This document shows, piece after piece, positions 24,790 through 36,980 of a DNA stretch of 64,000 nt (its first letter is position 1; every line of letters starts with the position of its first letter). The stretch comes from Psococerastis gibbosa (lineage: Eukaryota; Arthropoda; Insecta; Psocodea; Psocidae), in contig OZ020484.1 in NCBI GenBank assembly GCA_963971405.1, forward strand, positions 2,046,001-2,110,000, written 5' to 3'. Both the position numbers and the translations under genes were made by a program. The notes under the pieces were generated by a model. It saw only the letters and a program-made list of their open reading frames with translations, searched no databases and had not been told where the DNA came from.

Positions 24790-25010
24790 CAATAAGACCT
24801 CGGCTGCTCCTTGCCCAATCCCGAGCTGCATTGTCCCTCTGTTTGGCAACCTGGGCAATTTCGCAAGTCTCCAGAACTAGTTACCTCTCCAGTACGGCTA
24901 GTCTTCAGTGCGGGCTGTCTTCTCCAGTCATGGAGTCTACCAACTCTTCAGTCATCTTCACTCGATTTTGCTCGTCATTTCGACATCTTTCTATGGACAC
25001 TATATGAATA
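24790..25010 (-). other. Weak coding-like stretch with triplet tail, source unknown
   Basis: An (AGT)n run at 24760-24778 borders a GC-richer stretch. The minus strand reads ELAKLPRLPNRGTMQL-type sequence with stops and ends in (CTA)n, as many LINE 3' ends do. The + strand frame here is open but Ser/Leu-rich and not protein-like. Confidence 0.25.
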
Positions 25011-25599
25011 GAATTGATCTTGATGAAGTGATGGTAGTCTGAAGATTGCGAAAATGTAGAATACCAGTAGGTTGGAGGCCGTATGTACGAGTATAGTGTG
25101 ATATTATGATATAATAGGCGAATATCGCCTATCGGAAATGCACTATTGTTTTTGGAAAATATAATTTTAAAGGAAATATTGATAGTAAAGCTTTCAATGT
25201 GGTTACATCCCTTAGAAGCCGTATTGCCCTACATTTTGATGCAAAATACGTGACCATCACTTAACTCCATTCGGCCTGAGTTTTGGAAAACGTGAAAACA
25301 ATTAAAATGAGCGCGCTTCCTTCCAAAAATGTGTTGAAAAACAGGTTTTCCAACATTAATGGTCACATATTGTACAGGGGGCGGGGGGGGGGGGGGTCAC
25401 ACCACCCGTCTACCCCTTTCATTTTGGTTATTAGAACTAGTACCCGCAGTTTAAGACCTTATTAGGCCTACTATTAAATACCCCCACCCCCCGATTTACG
25501 TTCTTCTATACATTTTATTTATCTTTTTTAGTTCCCATATGAAGATTTCATTGAATGAATTGTTTTTAACCTTGCAATTTGTAATAATTAATTGTCAGG

Positions 25600-25640
25600 T
25601 TATCGTTGGTTCGAATCCCGCCAAGTCCCCATTTTTTTAA
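25600..25640 (+). repeat. tRNA-derived SINE tail fragment
   Basis: GTTGGTTCGAATCCCGCCAA, then GTCCCCATTTTTTT is the T arm and 3' end of the SINE head seen at 23310. Confidence 0.5.
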
Positions 25641-26691
25641 CTCCTCTAATTCCAGTTATAACGAGCTCTTCAAACTAAGTTAGTTTAATGTCAGTATTAT
25701 GCACCATATATTTATAATGCTGCGATATATTTGCGGTAGATGATGTAAATATGTATTTAACTTGTATTTTGTGTGTGCTGTTGGTAATAAGTAATTGGAT
25801 ATCGGCTTATAATATCCAGTTGGAAACTTTTCACACAAAAAAAAAAAAAATGCGTGTACAATACCATCCAGTTGGCATTGCACTTTGTAATTTAACCTTG
25901 AGTAAGGCCCCCGGTTATTAAACTTTGCAAAGCGACTTCTTATCTGACAGATATCAGTCAATCGGTCAGGAAGGTAACTGATATCGGCTTTTCTGTATTA
26001 GATCGTATGCACTTGACTTGTTTGCAAATCCCTTCAATTGCGTATTGAAGAAACGTGTTCTAAAGTCATCGGCATAGCTTGCGTCTTGTTGGAATCTGAC
26101 TTGCAGCAACTTGTCCAAGGTGACACCAAAAATGAAAAAAAAACAATATATTTGGCGCACTCGAAAGCCATCTCTCCTGTATAAAGCTAGGGATGTCCAC
26201 TAATGTATTACTAGTCGATGTGAGAAGCTGCCCCAATCCTAGAAGTCTAGTGCCACTAAAAATGCCGACCGCAGCTGTTGACGAAACGTTAGAAAGTACT
26301 CTATAAGCCCGGATTCCATTGCTTCATCACGTCCTCGACTCCTCGTTGTTTCTTATGGTTCCGAGGTGGATTATAGTATTGTATAGCGGTAACATACAAC
26401 CTTGCATTAGATAGGCGTGTTTTTTTTCTTATCCGTTCAGTCTTATGAATAAATGATAGGGACTTAACGTGTCGGGCTAGAAAGGGAATTGGTGGGTTCC
26501 GACGCCAATAGCTGGGCCAAGGTTGCCATATATACCGTATATCTTGTTTTTACTTGTCGAATAAGGAAATTCGTAGTATGGAAACCACCTCTTAAATAAT
26601 GCGCCTTTGGGGATAGATAAAGGTTTTTTTTTTCTGGCTGGCCTTGTCGTGCATATGGGAGTTACTTTTAGCTTTCCTAATTATACATTTG

Positions 26692-26880
26692 TATAAGGAA
26701 AGCTTTGTGTAGTTCGAAATTTTCGATTTCGAGATTTCAACTGGTTTACTCGTTTTGAGGTCCCAGGAACCAAAAAAGTGGTTTTTACCAAGAAATGATT
26801 TGTAGGCAAACTACTCGGTGGATTTTGATTGGTATGTAAGCTCACAAAAATCTTATTATATATCTTATTTTACCCTACAA
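26692..26880 (+). repeat. Dispersed repeat family G, copy 1
   Basis: GGAAAGCTTTGTG, GAAATTTTCGATT, CGTTTTGAGGTCCCAGGAAC, CAAAAAAGTGGTTTTT, GGCAAACTACTCGG and GATTTTGAT recur in the same order at 43374-43570. No coding frame. Confidence 0.7.
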
Positions 26881-27407
26881 AGAAACGGCTAAAAAAAAGG
26901 TTTAAAACTGTTCCAATGATTTTTTTCTTTTTAAATTCACATACTCTATATTGTAGTCGTTATTAATGTGAACAAAATCCATTAGGTCGCTTGCCTCATG
27001 ATAGTTTAGTTCTGGGGGCAAAAAAGAGACTCAATTTTTATTCAAAATGACTAAAAAATAATTTTTTGCTGGAACCTGTCTATGCTTTTTAACTTCAGGT
27101 ATGTTTTAGGTGTTAAATAGAGCAACAATACAGGTCACTCACTTTCCCAAGCAAAGTTTTGGTTTTGAATGAAAAATAATTTTTTTTGAAAAAAATTATG
27201 GATAATTTATACCCCAATACATTGCATACCTTGCCATTATTACTGTGCTTGCTGTATAGGTATATTGCTCTAGAGTCTAGACTATGCAATCGCCTCATTA
27301 ACCAACTCAGTGCTTTGGGATAGAGAAAGTCGAGACAACTGAAATTTAACCATATATCACTGTGTATCATATATACTATCCATCTTGGTACCTACCTACA
27401 CTCTCAG

Positions 27408-27585
27408 CTTGTCCATTATCGCTTGCGGCCGGTGTAGGCTGACATCGAGGACTTATACCAGTTTGCCACTGGCCAAAAATTCATACAGAAACATTACAAT
27501 TAATGTCCGAAATCCATGGGCTTTGGACAAGGGACCAATCGGCCACTTTAAGTAAGGTCCATAGAAAGTCATTCTGGAAATAAAA
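27408..27585. repeat. Dispersed repeat family H, copy 1
   Basis: CAGCTTGTCCATTATCGCTT, ATACCAGTTTGCCA.TGGCC, AAAAATTCAT and TCCGAAATCCATGGG match 38816-38990 over about 170 bp. Confidence 0.7.
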
Positions 27586-28089
27586 TACAATGCCTACCTA
27601 TGCTAATTGACAAATAGGAAAAGTACAAATGGAACTAATGAATATGGTAGTGTCTTTCATAAAATGAAATGAAAATGTCATAAGGGAAATAAGGTTGGAG
27701 AGGGTGGGGGACACCATTCTACACATTAGGCCCATAATTATAATTCAAACCGATTTTCCAAATTACAATACCCCAAAGGTCAGCGCTGAATAGGTAATCG
27801 ACCTTCAAATTTGAATTTAAGCGCGAAAACAAGCTATTAATAGCAAAGTCACCTGGTGCTATGTAAAATCTGATAACGCTGTGGTTTGGGGCGTGATAAT
27901 CGCATGTGGTAGGTCTGGCAGGCCTACCACAACTTTTGTATTGAAAAGACGCGGGGCGCTCTCGCTTCAAACGAGATATCGATTCTCGATGTTGCGCAAG
28001 CTCGCCAATTCGAGGCGGCCGTGCTTTCTGTGTGCCGGATAAATTGGCCCCGCCAACACGTGACACGAAAATAAATTATGCAGCGGTTG

Positions 28090-28160
28090 TTTTTGGCCGT
28101 GGCCCAGATGGCAGAGTATTGGATTTTGAGTGAGCCGTAGGTTCGATTCCAAACATTTGA
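28090..28160 (+). repeat. tRNA-like sequence (A- and B-box)
   Basis: GGCCGTGGCCCAGATGGCAG is A-box-like and GTAGGTTCGATTCC is a good B-box about 35 bp on. It does not close into a cloverleaf with paired ends, so a SINE head is more likely than a tRNA gene. Confidence 0.4.
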
Positions 28161-29245
28161 GGGGGTTTGGTTCAATTTTGGAGGCTAGATGGTAGAGAGC
28201 TAGACCATGAAATGGAATGTCTAGACTCGATATGATAAGTTCTCCGCCTGACCTGGGTCCACCCAACCCTTACGTTAGCTTCAGGGGAAAACGCGACTGC
28301 TGGACAAGTTGCTGACTAGAGCATCCCAAGTAGAGCAGTGGTCAAGGGAGAGGAACCTATACAAGTCCTCAGGCCTAGCCCCAAGTAGGGTTGTCATGTT
28401 AAGGTGTCACACTCAATTATTTTTATTTAGAACCTATACTTATCTTATAATATGGATTGTTTATGCAATCGAACTCCAACTTCTACATAATTTATTTAGT
28501 TCGTTTTCAAGTGCCCCTCTTAATAACATTTAAAAAAAAATCTTCTGCCATAATTGTTACATTATAGGCCTAAGACTATAAGATAACGTTTGCGAAAAAA
28601 AAATTAAATTAAATAAATAATACTAAATAAAAAAAATTAAAAGGACAGACACCAAACTGCTGGCCTGTATAAAAATACACTTTTATATTTCATGCCCGCT
28701 CTCATTTGCGAATTGGGCGTAAATTTTCCTTGTGCTTTTCTTGGCATGAAGCCATGAACCTGTTTAATATTATAGGCTTTATTGATTGGCTATTATTATT
28801 CGGGGTGGTAAAGTATTGGGGGGGGGGGGGGGAGTTGTCATGCGACTATATGAGTTGATCGTTAATGCCCTTATTGCATTATTCATACTTTGCTTACAAT
28901 AGTTGGGAGTTACTTGGACAACCTACTTTGGAGAGTACTATGGAGTTTAGTAGAGTCCTGTATATGTAGGGAGGTGGAAGATTCCCCCTGCCTAGAATAT
29001 TTTTTAATTGCATGGTCCTTCAGCCATGTCAAACTATGACCAATCCAATATTGGCCGCACCCAAACAACAGCAAATCCCGTCATGGCTGCCAGACAAGCT
29101 CTGATTCATCAATCGGCCTTAGCTCTGAAAGAAGACTAATCAGGTGGAGCATGAAATAAATTTAAAAAATATATATATAAATTGAAGGGAGTGAATGTCC
29201 ATTCTCTCATGTAAAGAACTCCTTAGTGTAGGCCTAAAGTAGCAC

Positions 29246-29468
29246 TACGCTGAGGTGAGCCTTATGTCACAGCATAAAAATGACGGTAAGTTGACTTACT
29301 GTGCAAGTGTTACGCGAATAACAGTAATCGCACAAGTGATATGAGTGATGCAAGCTTTCTTGTATATATCATTTCTAAGATGATTATTGCTCCCGTATCA
29401 CATGCACAGTATGCCTCAGTCAACTCACTGTGATTTTTATGCTGTGACGTTTGGCTTCACTTAGCGTA
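29246..29468. mobile_element. Foldback MITE with TACGCTRAG ends
   Basis: TACGCTGAGGTGAGCC, TGTCACAGCATAAAAAT and GTTGACT at the left are inverted at the right (AGTCAACTCACTGTGATTTT, TATGCTGTGACG, then CTTAGCGTA). The 223 bp has about 70 bp arms. Confidence 0.72.
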
Positions 29469-29921
29469 TTTTACAATAGTGCGTATATAGGCCATATTTA
29501 TAACGCTCTGGTTTTCGGCGTGAGTGCCAATGGGGTGCACGTCCTGTATTTTATTTGCGGCCGAAATTGCAGAACACTAGCTCGTTAATAAGTGAAACCC
29601 CCACGAAATTATTAACAAATTGAACCTTGGCTATTGTGCGTCCTTTAACTTTTGCATACCATGGAACCACGTAGAACAGAGGTCGAAGGAGAGGGAGGAA
29701 GCAGTGGTAGGATTGAACAGGATTTTGTACTAGTCCACTTCACTCTAATATCTTGAATCTTGTTTAAATAAATATTACAATATTAAAGAAAAATAGTAAA
29801 ATAAAAATCGCTATCAATGAATAAACTGACAAGCTTCGACAAAAAAAAACCTTTTTCTTTTACAAGCAATAATATATCACTTGGTACCGACATTGGCTTT
29901 CCCGCCAATATTCAAACACCA

Positions 29922-30092
29922 GCAGGCTGATCATGGCGATTATAATACCAGTATTTATTTAATCCCCTGGTATTAAAAATGTAAACAAGATAATTTTATA
30001 ATGGAAAGTGCTATTCAAAATGTGTTTGTTTACATTTTTAATACCAGGGGATTAAATAAATACCGGTATTATAATCGCCATGATCAGCCTGC
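29922..30092. mobile_element. MITE with CTGATCATGGCGATTATAATACC ends, copy 2
   Basis: GCAGGCTGATCATGGCGATT is exactly inverted at the right as AATCGCCATGATCAGCCTGC. The core repeats ATTTTTAATACCAGGGG found in copy 1. Confidence 0.8.
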
Positions 30093-31059
30093 AGCTGTCC
30101 TATATCATAATTTTTGCACCGCTCCCTGCCCATAACTGGCGATTGCTATGGCAGCCGAGTGTATCGTTGAGTTGACGCAGGCTGTTGCACTACAAGCGGC
30201 CATGACCTTTGCATTCTGTTGCTGCAGGCTGCAATGCATTTCTGTCGTAGGCTACATCTCATATCTCCTTATCTCCATACTACTACTGCATTTTTTATAT
30301 GCATGCCCGTATTTATTTAGCTCCTTACCTATGTTCAATATTAACATGGCCGAAAATTCACATACTCGTTAACGTCCAATAACCTCCGCATAACTTATTC
30401 CGGAATAATTGTAAATGATTTTTAAACCCAAACTAATGTAAATTGACTCATGGGAATTAAAGCGAAACAAGAATTAAATAATAATTTGTTTGTCAACATA
30501 AATTAATTAGGTACTATGTTCCATAATTCCTGGCTAATTTATTCTCTTCCGTTGGTGCTATACCTGCTGGGCCACCCACGCCACTCAACTAGGCAGCAGC
30601 AGTTTCGAAGTTGTTCCGGGGTTTCCTCAGATTAATTCAGAGAATGTACCTTTCTGTGTAAAAAAAAGGCAAAAGCTGTAGACTTATTTATCAACAGTAG
30701 AAATATTACCTGACAGTTTGGCCTGTATTTACATACGGCTATTGATTGCATGTAAGGTCATATATATATATATATATCATAATTTATTTCTATTAGTCGC
30801 ACTTGGAGAGGGATTACAAAAAACTACCGGTCTGCACTTACAGTTAACCCAAATAGTTTGGCCCTGTAAGCTGGTGACCTACCGAGGTCGAAACAATTTA
30901 ATTTTAAAAGCCCTATCACGTGCTAATTCCAATTTCCAACGGGTACTCACTTTTGACTCGGATTTCGTCACGACATGGCGGGGCCAATTCAGCGGGGGCG
31001 CAATAGCCCACGGAAGTGATGCTGACCTTGGTGTGGAGCGTGTCGTTGAACCGGGGCAC

Positions 31060-31980
31060 TGGGCACATCACATGTCCGCTGGGTTTCACTTTTGAAGCTA
31101 CGAAAAGCGAGATTGGTCGCGCGACGAAAGCGAAACGGTAGACGACTGGGCGCCTAATTGGGCGACTTTGCTCTTGGTAGGCTACTTCAAAGGATAAACG
31201 TTAAAAGATCCCTAATTACCTCCATTTCGGTGAGAAGAGCAAAATGGATGGGTCACCTGATCAGACAAAAAGGACTCCTAAGCACCATAATAGAAGGCAC
31301 CAATGCAAGAGGGCGACCAAGGAAGGCGTACGCAGAAGACCTCAAGAAAGATATGAGATGCGGAACCTACTTGGAACTCAAGAGAACGGCCCAAGACAGG
31401 GAGGAGTGGAGAAGGAGGTGGAAAGATTTGCTGCAAACCAATCGCTAGATTGAAACTAAAGAAGAAGAAGCTCTTGATAGGCTGCTACACTGCTTGGCAC
31501 GCCTAGCGCCGAAACAGGGAAGGCGGCAACATAACATGTCATAATTCTCTTTGGGTTTCATTTGCGATGCTACGTAGAGCGGGAAGGGTCGGGCGTCGAA
31601 AGCGAAACTGTGGACAACTGGACGATGGGCTAGCGATGCGATGAGATGCGGATGTGCGACGAAATTGGAAATTGGGCGACAGTACCTGGGGGTTGGCTGT
31701 TTGTTGTGTGGCATTGCATTGGGCTGTCCGCTTGGTTTCGCTTCTGAACCTTCGAAAATCGAGACTGTCATAGCCCAGGAAATTTAGTGCCTAATTGGGC
31801 ATTGGTGGCGTAAGCTGGCAATTAGGTGTTATGATCCGGCTTGCGCAATGCGCTTGTCGCCCAATTTGGACTTGCCGTATCATGATTATTTCCCATTGAG
31901 CTTCACTTGAAGATATAAGGATAGCTAAGACAGCGAAACGTTAAGGATACTATAGCACAAGCCTGGGCAATTGGGTGCTT
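31060..31980. repeat. Four diverged units of a locally repeated sequence
   Basis: Units begin near 31065, 31530, 31710 and 31878, each with a GGGTTTCACTTTTGAAGCTA-like start, CGAAAGCGAAACGGTAGA- or GCGAAACGTTAAGGA-like middle, and a TGGGC end with TAATTGGGC. Unit 1 is split by a LINE fragment (31158-31470). Confidence 0.5.
31158..31470 (+). pseudogene. LINE 3' fragment, different lineage from the 14636 copy
   Basis: The frame RRAKWMGHLIRQKGLLSTII, then EGTNARGRPRKAYAEDLKKD and YLELKRTAQDREEWRRRWKD is a typical non-LTR retrotransposon C terminus (GHLIRxxGLxxTIxEG, GRGRPR, AQDRxxWR). It is uninterrupted for about 95 codons and ends in AAAGAAGAAGAAG. Confidence 0.75.
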
Positions 31981-32633
31981 AATTTTTCTGCTGCCACTTT
32001 TTCCCCCATACATTGTCATTGTAGCGTGACTTTAGGTTAAAATAAACTCGTTCTAACCAGCTTCGGAAATTTCTCCTACTGAAAAATAAGTGAGTCGCGG
32101 AGTGCGCGAAATATTTCGGTCCGTACTTATTGGCACGTTGAGCGGTATGACGGCTATTTCGCGCGGTGATTCAGCAGTACTGTTCAGCAATACTCTGTCG
32201 TGCTCCTGACCTTGCCGCGTATTTTGGCTCAAAAACAACAGCGCGCTGCCGCACTGCTTCCCACGCTCTTGTTGTTAATTACAAAACTAATGGTCATAAC
32301 CTGTCAACTATTCTCCTCTCTTGCTGTAATGTTTAACGAAAGTTTATTCCTTTTCCTGGCGCCGAATCCAAACTTTAACCCCTGGTTATTTTTAGAGTTC
32401 TACAATATATACAGGAATACAGAATATATAATATACAATATAAAATAGGAGAGATTGGACATTCTCTCCCACGAAGGATTTTTTTATTTATTTTCTTGTA
32501 CAACCTGCCACGTCTTTGACCAGTCCGAACACGCTTTGGGCGCTTCCAAATAACGACAAATCCCGTCGCGGCTGCATGTCATAAGAAGACGTATCAATTG
32601 GCTGAAGAAGACGTAACCGGTCGCACTCAGTTA

Positions 32634-32765
32634 GTCAACTCCCCTTCTCACTGAGATGATGGAGTCTGCCCTTAGGGTACCTCAAGTTAAGAAACACACT
32701 CACTCCCCCCGCGATGCTGACGGGGTTGCAAAAGCAGAAATACTGAAAGCAGCATTTGGAAAACA
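32634..32765. repeat. Repeat family A, 5' half, inverted
   Basis: GTCAACTCCCCTTCTCACTG, then GTCTGCCCTTAGGGTACCTC and AAAGCAGAAATACTGAAAGC match the reverse complement of the family start. Confidence 0.65.
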
Positions 32766-34159
32766 AAACAACGAAATAAACTTTCTGTGGTAAGGTTCAT
32801 ACATGTGATATCGCATCAAAAATACATAACTTCAGCTTCTGGGTGGGGCCTAAATTTTCCTTTTCTGCGCCTCTTCCTGACGAAGAACCCCCGGATATGC
32901 CGAAAGTTTTCTTAGACTAAAACTAACGAAACGGAGAAATTAGCAAGCTACAGTTGGTCACAAGCAATCAGAGCGGAAAATTAACATGATATTCAATGGA
33001 AAGACGAGGTGTTTTAAATGATATTTCTAGATGGAAAATCAAATTTTGCACCATATTACGCCCCCCCCCCCCTCTGATGCCTTGAATTCGGCTGATATTG
33101 AGTTGATTGGGCATTGAACGTAATCTACGGTAGATGTCGAGCCTGGGTGAAGCAGGAAACAAGTGACGTCACATCGATTACGTCTCTAAAAATAGACGGC
33201 ACTGCCAACCTTGGCAATGATTCCCTCCGATCCGCGGCCATGTTTTTTTTTTTGCTGATTCGCTTCGTCTTATGACTTCCTGCTGTAAATACCAGTATCA
33301 TTATTATTAGTTAATCATTTTGGGCCAGCCCCGTGTTTGTGAACTTGCATAACATAAGCATATTTTAGCTCGACTAGGGTTCTAAATCGGAGAGAAGGGT
33401 CATTTACGTCCCGTCCATTTTTTATTTATTTTAATTTCTGGTACCAACTGCGGGTTCTATTACCTGAAATTCAAAATATTGGCGGAAGTGAATTTCACAT
33501 CTCTTCAATATAGAACTCAAAGCTCGAAAATCTTGAAAATTCTCATAGCTACAAATGTAAAATCATTGGCTGGTTTATACGCATTTATACAAGTCAGTGG
33601 CGTATATAAGGGGGGGGGGACCTAGGAGGCGAATGCACAATAAATACAGGTGTCAATTTTAAATTTTAAAATCCATATTCATATATGTTCATGTATCATT
33701 CCATAGGCCGGGATTTGGCAAAGGAACGATAAGGAAGGGAAACAGTTTGCTATTATTGATAATACGATAACGATAGTATACGAAAAATCGTGGCAATGAA
33801 AAATAAATCATGAGAACAATTATTTACCATAGATGGTACCACTCATAATTATTATCGATTATAAAAATTTATAAATAGGAAAGAATGAACGGGTTCACTA
33901 GTACGTACCGGTTCTTTGTGTTGTTACAGGCGACTGTGGTAGTAGGTTTTGATACTAGCCTAAAGCTGGAGCCTTTATTTTTGGAGCCATCGTTGGCCGC
34001 CATCTACTTCCAGTTTCAAAATTCCTGCCCCAAAGGCACGCTCTGTATACGTATGTCATGATGGTTAGAACGGTTAAAGAGGCTATTTATAAGGGCGAAG
34101 GAGGAAAAACAAGCCTACAAAATTGAGTGATAACCTGCTGTGTTAACCTCGACGAAGGC

Positions 34160-35130
34160 CTTCCGCGATAACCAACGTTTTGCGTAACAGAAGCATTACC
34201 CTCTTCAAGGTCTGGGTTTGTCACGTTGCCGCACTGCAGCGGAAGCTTTCACTGAAGGATCAAAAATGTGTTAAAGCTCCCTTTAGCAGGCGTACCAACA
34301 GTGCAACTTTAAAGGAAGTTAAAGGAAGAGGTAATAGTCCCACTACCCTCTCCAAGGTCTGTGCTTGTTACGTGGCGTTGCCACATTACAACGGAAGTTG
34401 TCGCTTATATAACGAACAAAAATGTTAAGCTTTCTTTAGCAGTCGTACCAAGAGAACAACCAGTCTATGGTAGTACCTTAAGGGAAGTTTTGCGAAACAA
34501 GACAAAAACATTACCCTCTTCAAGGTCTGGGTTGTCACGTGTTCGGACTGGATTGGAAGTTATCACGATGGATAAGATCGTGTTAAAACGCGCTTTAACA
34601 GGCGTACCAACAGTTTAGTTAGTTTATTTCTTACATCTGTGACCCACCGAGGTGGGATAGACGGCGTTCAATATAAAGTACAACTAGTACTACCTACACA
34701 TTTAATGATTCAATCAATGGAAATAAAACAATATTGCCAAAGGTGCAACTTTAAAGGAAGTTTTGCGTAACGAAGAGGTAATATAGTCCCATTACCCTCT
34801 CCAAGTTCTGGGCTTGTTACGTGGCGCTGCCACACTACAACGGACGTTTTCACTTATCTTGCGAACAAAAACTTAAAGCTTTCTTTAGCAGTCATACAAA
34901 GAGAACAGTCACCAGTCTATTGTAGAACCTTCAGGGAAGTTTTGCGAAACGAGGCAAAAACATTACCCTCTCCAAGGGTTGTCACGACTGGATCGGAAGT
35001 TATCACCTAGGATAAGATCGCGTTAAAGCTCGCTTTAACAGGAGTACCAAGATGTTTTGCGTAACCTAGAAGAATTACCCTCATCAAGGTGTAGGTTGGT
35101 CGTGCGTTAACCACTGCAGCGGAAGTAATC
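34160..35130. repeat. Satellite-like tandem array, unit about 150 bp
   Basis: At least six units start TTTTGCGTAAC or TTTTGCGAAAC (34167, 34478, 34763, 34938, 35056, with one diverged near 34310). Each has CATTACCCTCTYCAAGGTCT, GTTACGTGGC or GTCACG, ACGGAAG, AAAGCT..CTTTARCAGGCGTACC. Alternating sub-units suggest a higher-order pair. A foreign insert occupies about 34620-34740. Confidence 0.75.
34636..34740. repeat. Insert of repeat family J inside the array
   Basis: TGTGACCCACCGAGGTGGGA, then TAGACGGCGTTCAA resembles TGACCCACCAAGGATTAGGA / TAGTCGGCGTCCAA at 58660 and TGACCCACCAATGGGGGGTA at 58815. It is followed by AATGATTCAATCAATGG, also family-like. Confidence 0.5.
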
Positions 35131-35333
35131 TCTAAGAAACAAAAACCGGTGCGAATGAACCTGCACAAGCTTTCCTATTTATCAATTAGTATAGGTAACG
35201 TAATAGTCTTATGGTAAATAATTGTCCTATGGTTAAATATCAGCATGTCGGCTTTTTATCTTATCCTAGAATGGGCAGGCTAGACATGCAGACAGCAGAG
35301 AGACAGACATTTCGTAAAAACCTCTTGGGCTCC

Positions 35334-35450
35334 TGCCGGCCTACTATGGCGATTATTTTTAATCTTAGCCTGGGATTGAAAATATAGACAAGATAGTTTT
35401 GGAATGGAATGTGCTATTATAAATTGTTTTGTTTACATTTATTTATAACT
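35334..35450. repeat. Decayed relative of the GGCGATTATAATACC MITE
   Basis: CTATGGCGATTATTTTTAAT, then GACAAGATAGTTTTGGAATGG and GTGCTATT..AA.TTGTTTTG match the core of the 29922 copy; the right end is missing. Confidence 0.5.
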
Positions 35451-36137
35451 TCAAGAATAAGTTAATACTGAAAGGCATAATAGGTGGAACCTCGAAACAT
35501 GTACATGAATCCGCAGGAATCACGAAATCGATATTTTCGACCATCACCAAGCTTTCGTTATGGTAACTTATAAATAGGAAAGCAAAAACGCGTTATAACC
35601 GACTTGAGGAACATTACTTCTTTCCGTTCAGCCCTCAACAATAGCTCTTAAGTCTAAGCGATTGATGTTTGCTGTAAACGTTTGATTTTGTACATATTGT
35701 AGACGTATGGGGGCTATCAGCAGGTATTAGACAGACGAGGCGTCAAGGCAGTCACGCCAGGTCTGCAGGAGTTTATCAAACAACCTTTATTACAAATTAT
35801 TTGATTGCCATCAAGTACCTGGGTGCATTTGGCAACATTTTCTTGTTGGTTCGGTAGGTGGGGCGGCGGATGTCTTGGATTTAATAGCTGGCGAGGGAAC
35901 CACGCATGTGCACCAAACCGTAACACCTACAAGTCTAAATTCTTATTTTTTATGTGTTTCCGGCCGCCTATGAGAAAATCTCTCGACAACCCAACTAATG
36001 GGGGGCCTCGCTACACGGGTACAAATCCAATATCCATATACAGGTATATTATTACGCAAAGTCCAAGAATTGTTCTTCTCCTAATGCCTCTCCTATATTA
36101 AAGATTAAAGATTGGCGAAATGACATTTTGTACTACT

Positions 36138-36525
36138 AGTACTAAGCCAACCTAGCGGAGGTACATAGCCCTCTCTTATACTTGGTTTACATGCCCTCGA
36201 CAGCTTCTTCTTCCCTCTTAGTGCCACGTGCGCAGCATGAGGGGGTCGCCCCAGACCTATTTCCTATACTCGACCCTGTCGGACGCTAACGTCTTGAGCT
36301 CGGCCATTGTTTTCCCTCTTGCTCCGGTGAGTTGTTCGACTCTTTCCTCGAGAGTTGTCTTCGGTCTGCCGATGGGTGCCTTGCTTCCCCCAACCCCAGG
36401 GTTGTCTCATCCATCCTTTGGACGTGGCCCAGCCCTCCGAAGAATGGCCAGCAAATGCCAGAAGTGTGGGACTAGAACCAACAACCTTTCGGGTGAAAGT
36501 CCGAGTTCGCACCACTACTGCACAT
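36138..36525 (-). repeat. tRNA-derived SINE, family 1, split by a LINE fragment
   Basis: The minus strand gives the tRNA head at 36525-36430 (CACCCGAAAGGTTGTTGGTT, then CTAGTCCCACACTTC) and the body tail at 36205-36138 (GAGGGCATGTAAACC, then CGCTAGGTTGGCTTAGTAC). The two halves are separated by LINE sequence. Compare the unsplit copy at 23150-23300. Confidence 0.6.
36206..36430 (-). pseudogene. LINE 3' fragment nested in a SINE
   Basis: The minus strand reads LEERVEQLTGARGKTMAELK, then TLASDRVEYRK and a short GDPLMLRTWH end followed by GAAGAAGAAG. The same segment recurs at 37190-37400. Confidence 0.5.
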
Positions 36526-36689
36526 GTCCTGGTATAATCCCCATCGACGTGTTCACAAAATTTCACAAGCCAATATTAACAAAGTTAGCGTTAAGTTTGT
36601 TTCCTGAAAGTAAAAAAAGAAACGACAGAAAAATATATTTTCAAGCACATCTTATTCCTAAAAAGTGACACATCCGAAAAAGATAGAGC

Positions 36690-36980
36690 GGATTGGTGTG
36701 TGTGCGAGCGAGATAGGTTGCTGGATGCCAAGGTCGTGTCTCGTGGCATTTCCTGGTCAATGCACTCCTCTGCAAGGTCTCCCCCTCCCACTCCATCCAG
36801 CCGCATCGCGCCGTCTCTCTCGCTCCCCTCCAGTTCTATCACTCCATCGCTCTTTCGCTGCCCCCCACCATCGATCTCCAGCGTCCAGACGTTCGGGGGA
36901 CCCCTAGGGTTGCGTTGCGGAAGCTCTAAGCTTCGCGGCGGACTTTGGTCTGTTACGCCTCGCCTGACATCTTGATTGGG
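36690..36980. promoter_or_regulatory. CpG- and CT-rich block, possible alternative promoter
   Basis: CpG content and CTCTCTCGCTCCCC-type stretches (GAGAG-factor-like on the other strand) stand out from the AT-rich intron. E74 in flies has an internal promoter, so such a block in the long intron is worth noting. No TATA box or initiator was recognised, and the exon that would follow is not identified. Confidence 0.2.

Noticed and set aside
24573..25007. 144-codon open frame on the + strand
   Set aside because: Ser-rich translation of an (AGT)n microsatellite and a probable minus-strand LINE tail; no domain.
33594..33640. hAT end CAGTGGCGTATATAAGG
   Set aside because: Plausible left end, but no inverted partner or duplication was found nearby.
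34160..35130. CRISPR-like array
   Set aside because: Units are 150 bp, diverged throughout and without unique spacers; the genome is eukaryotic.
36228..36668. 146-codon open frame on the + strand
   Set aside because: It lies across the antisense of a SINE and a nested LINE end.
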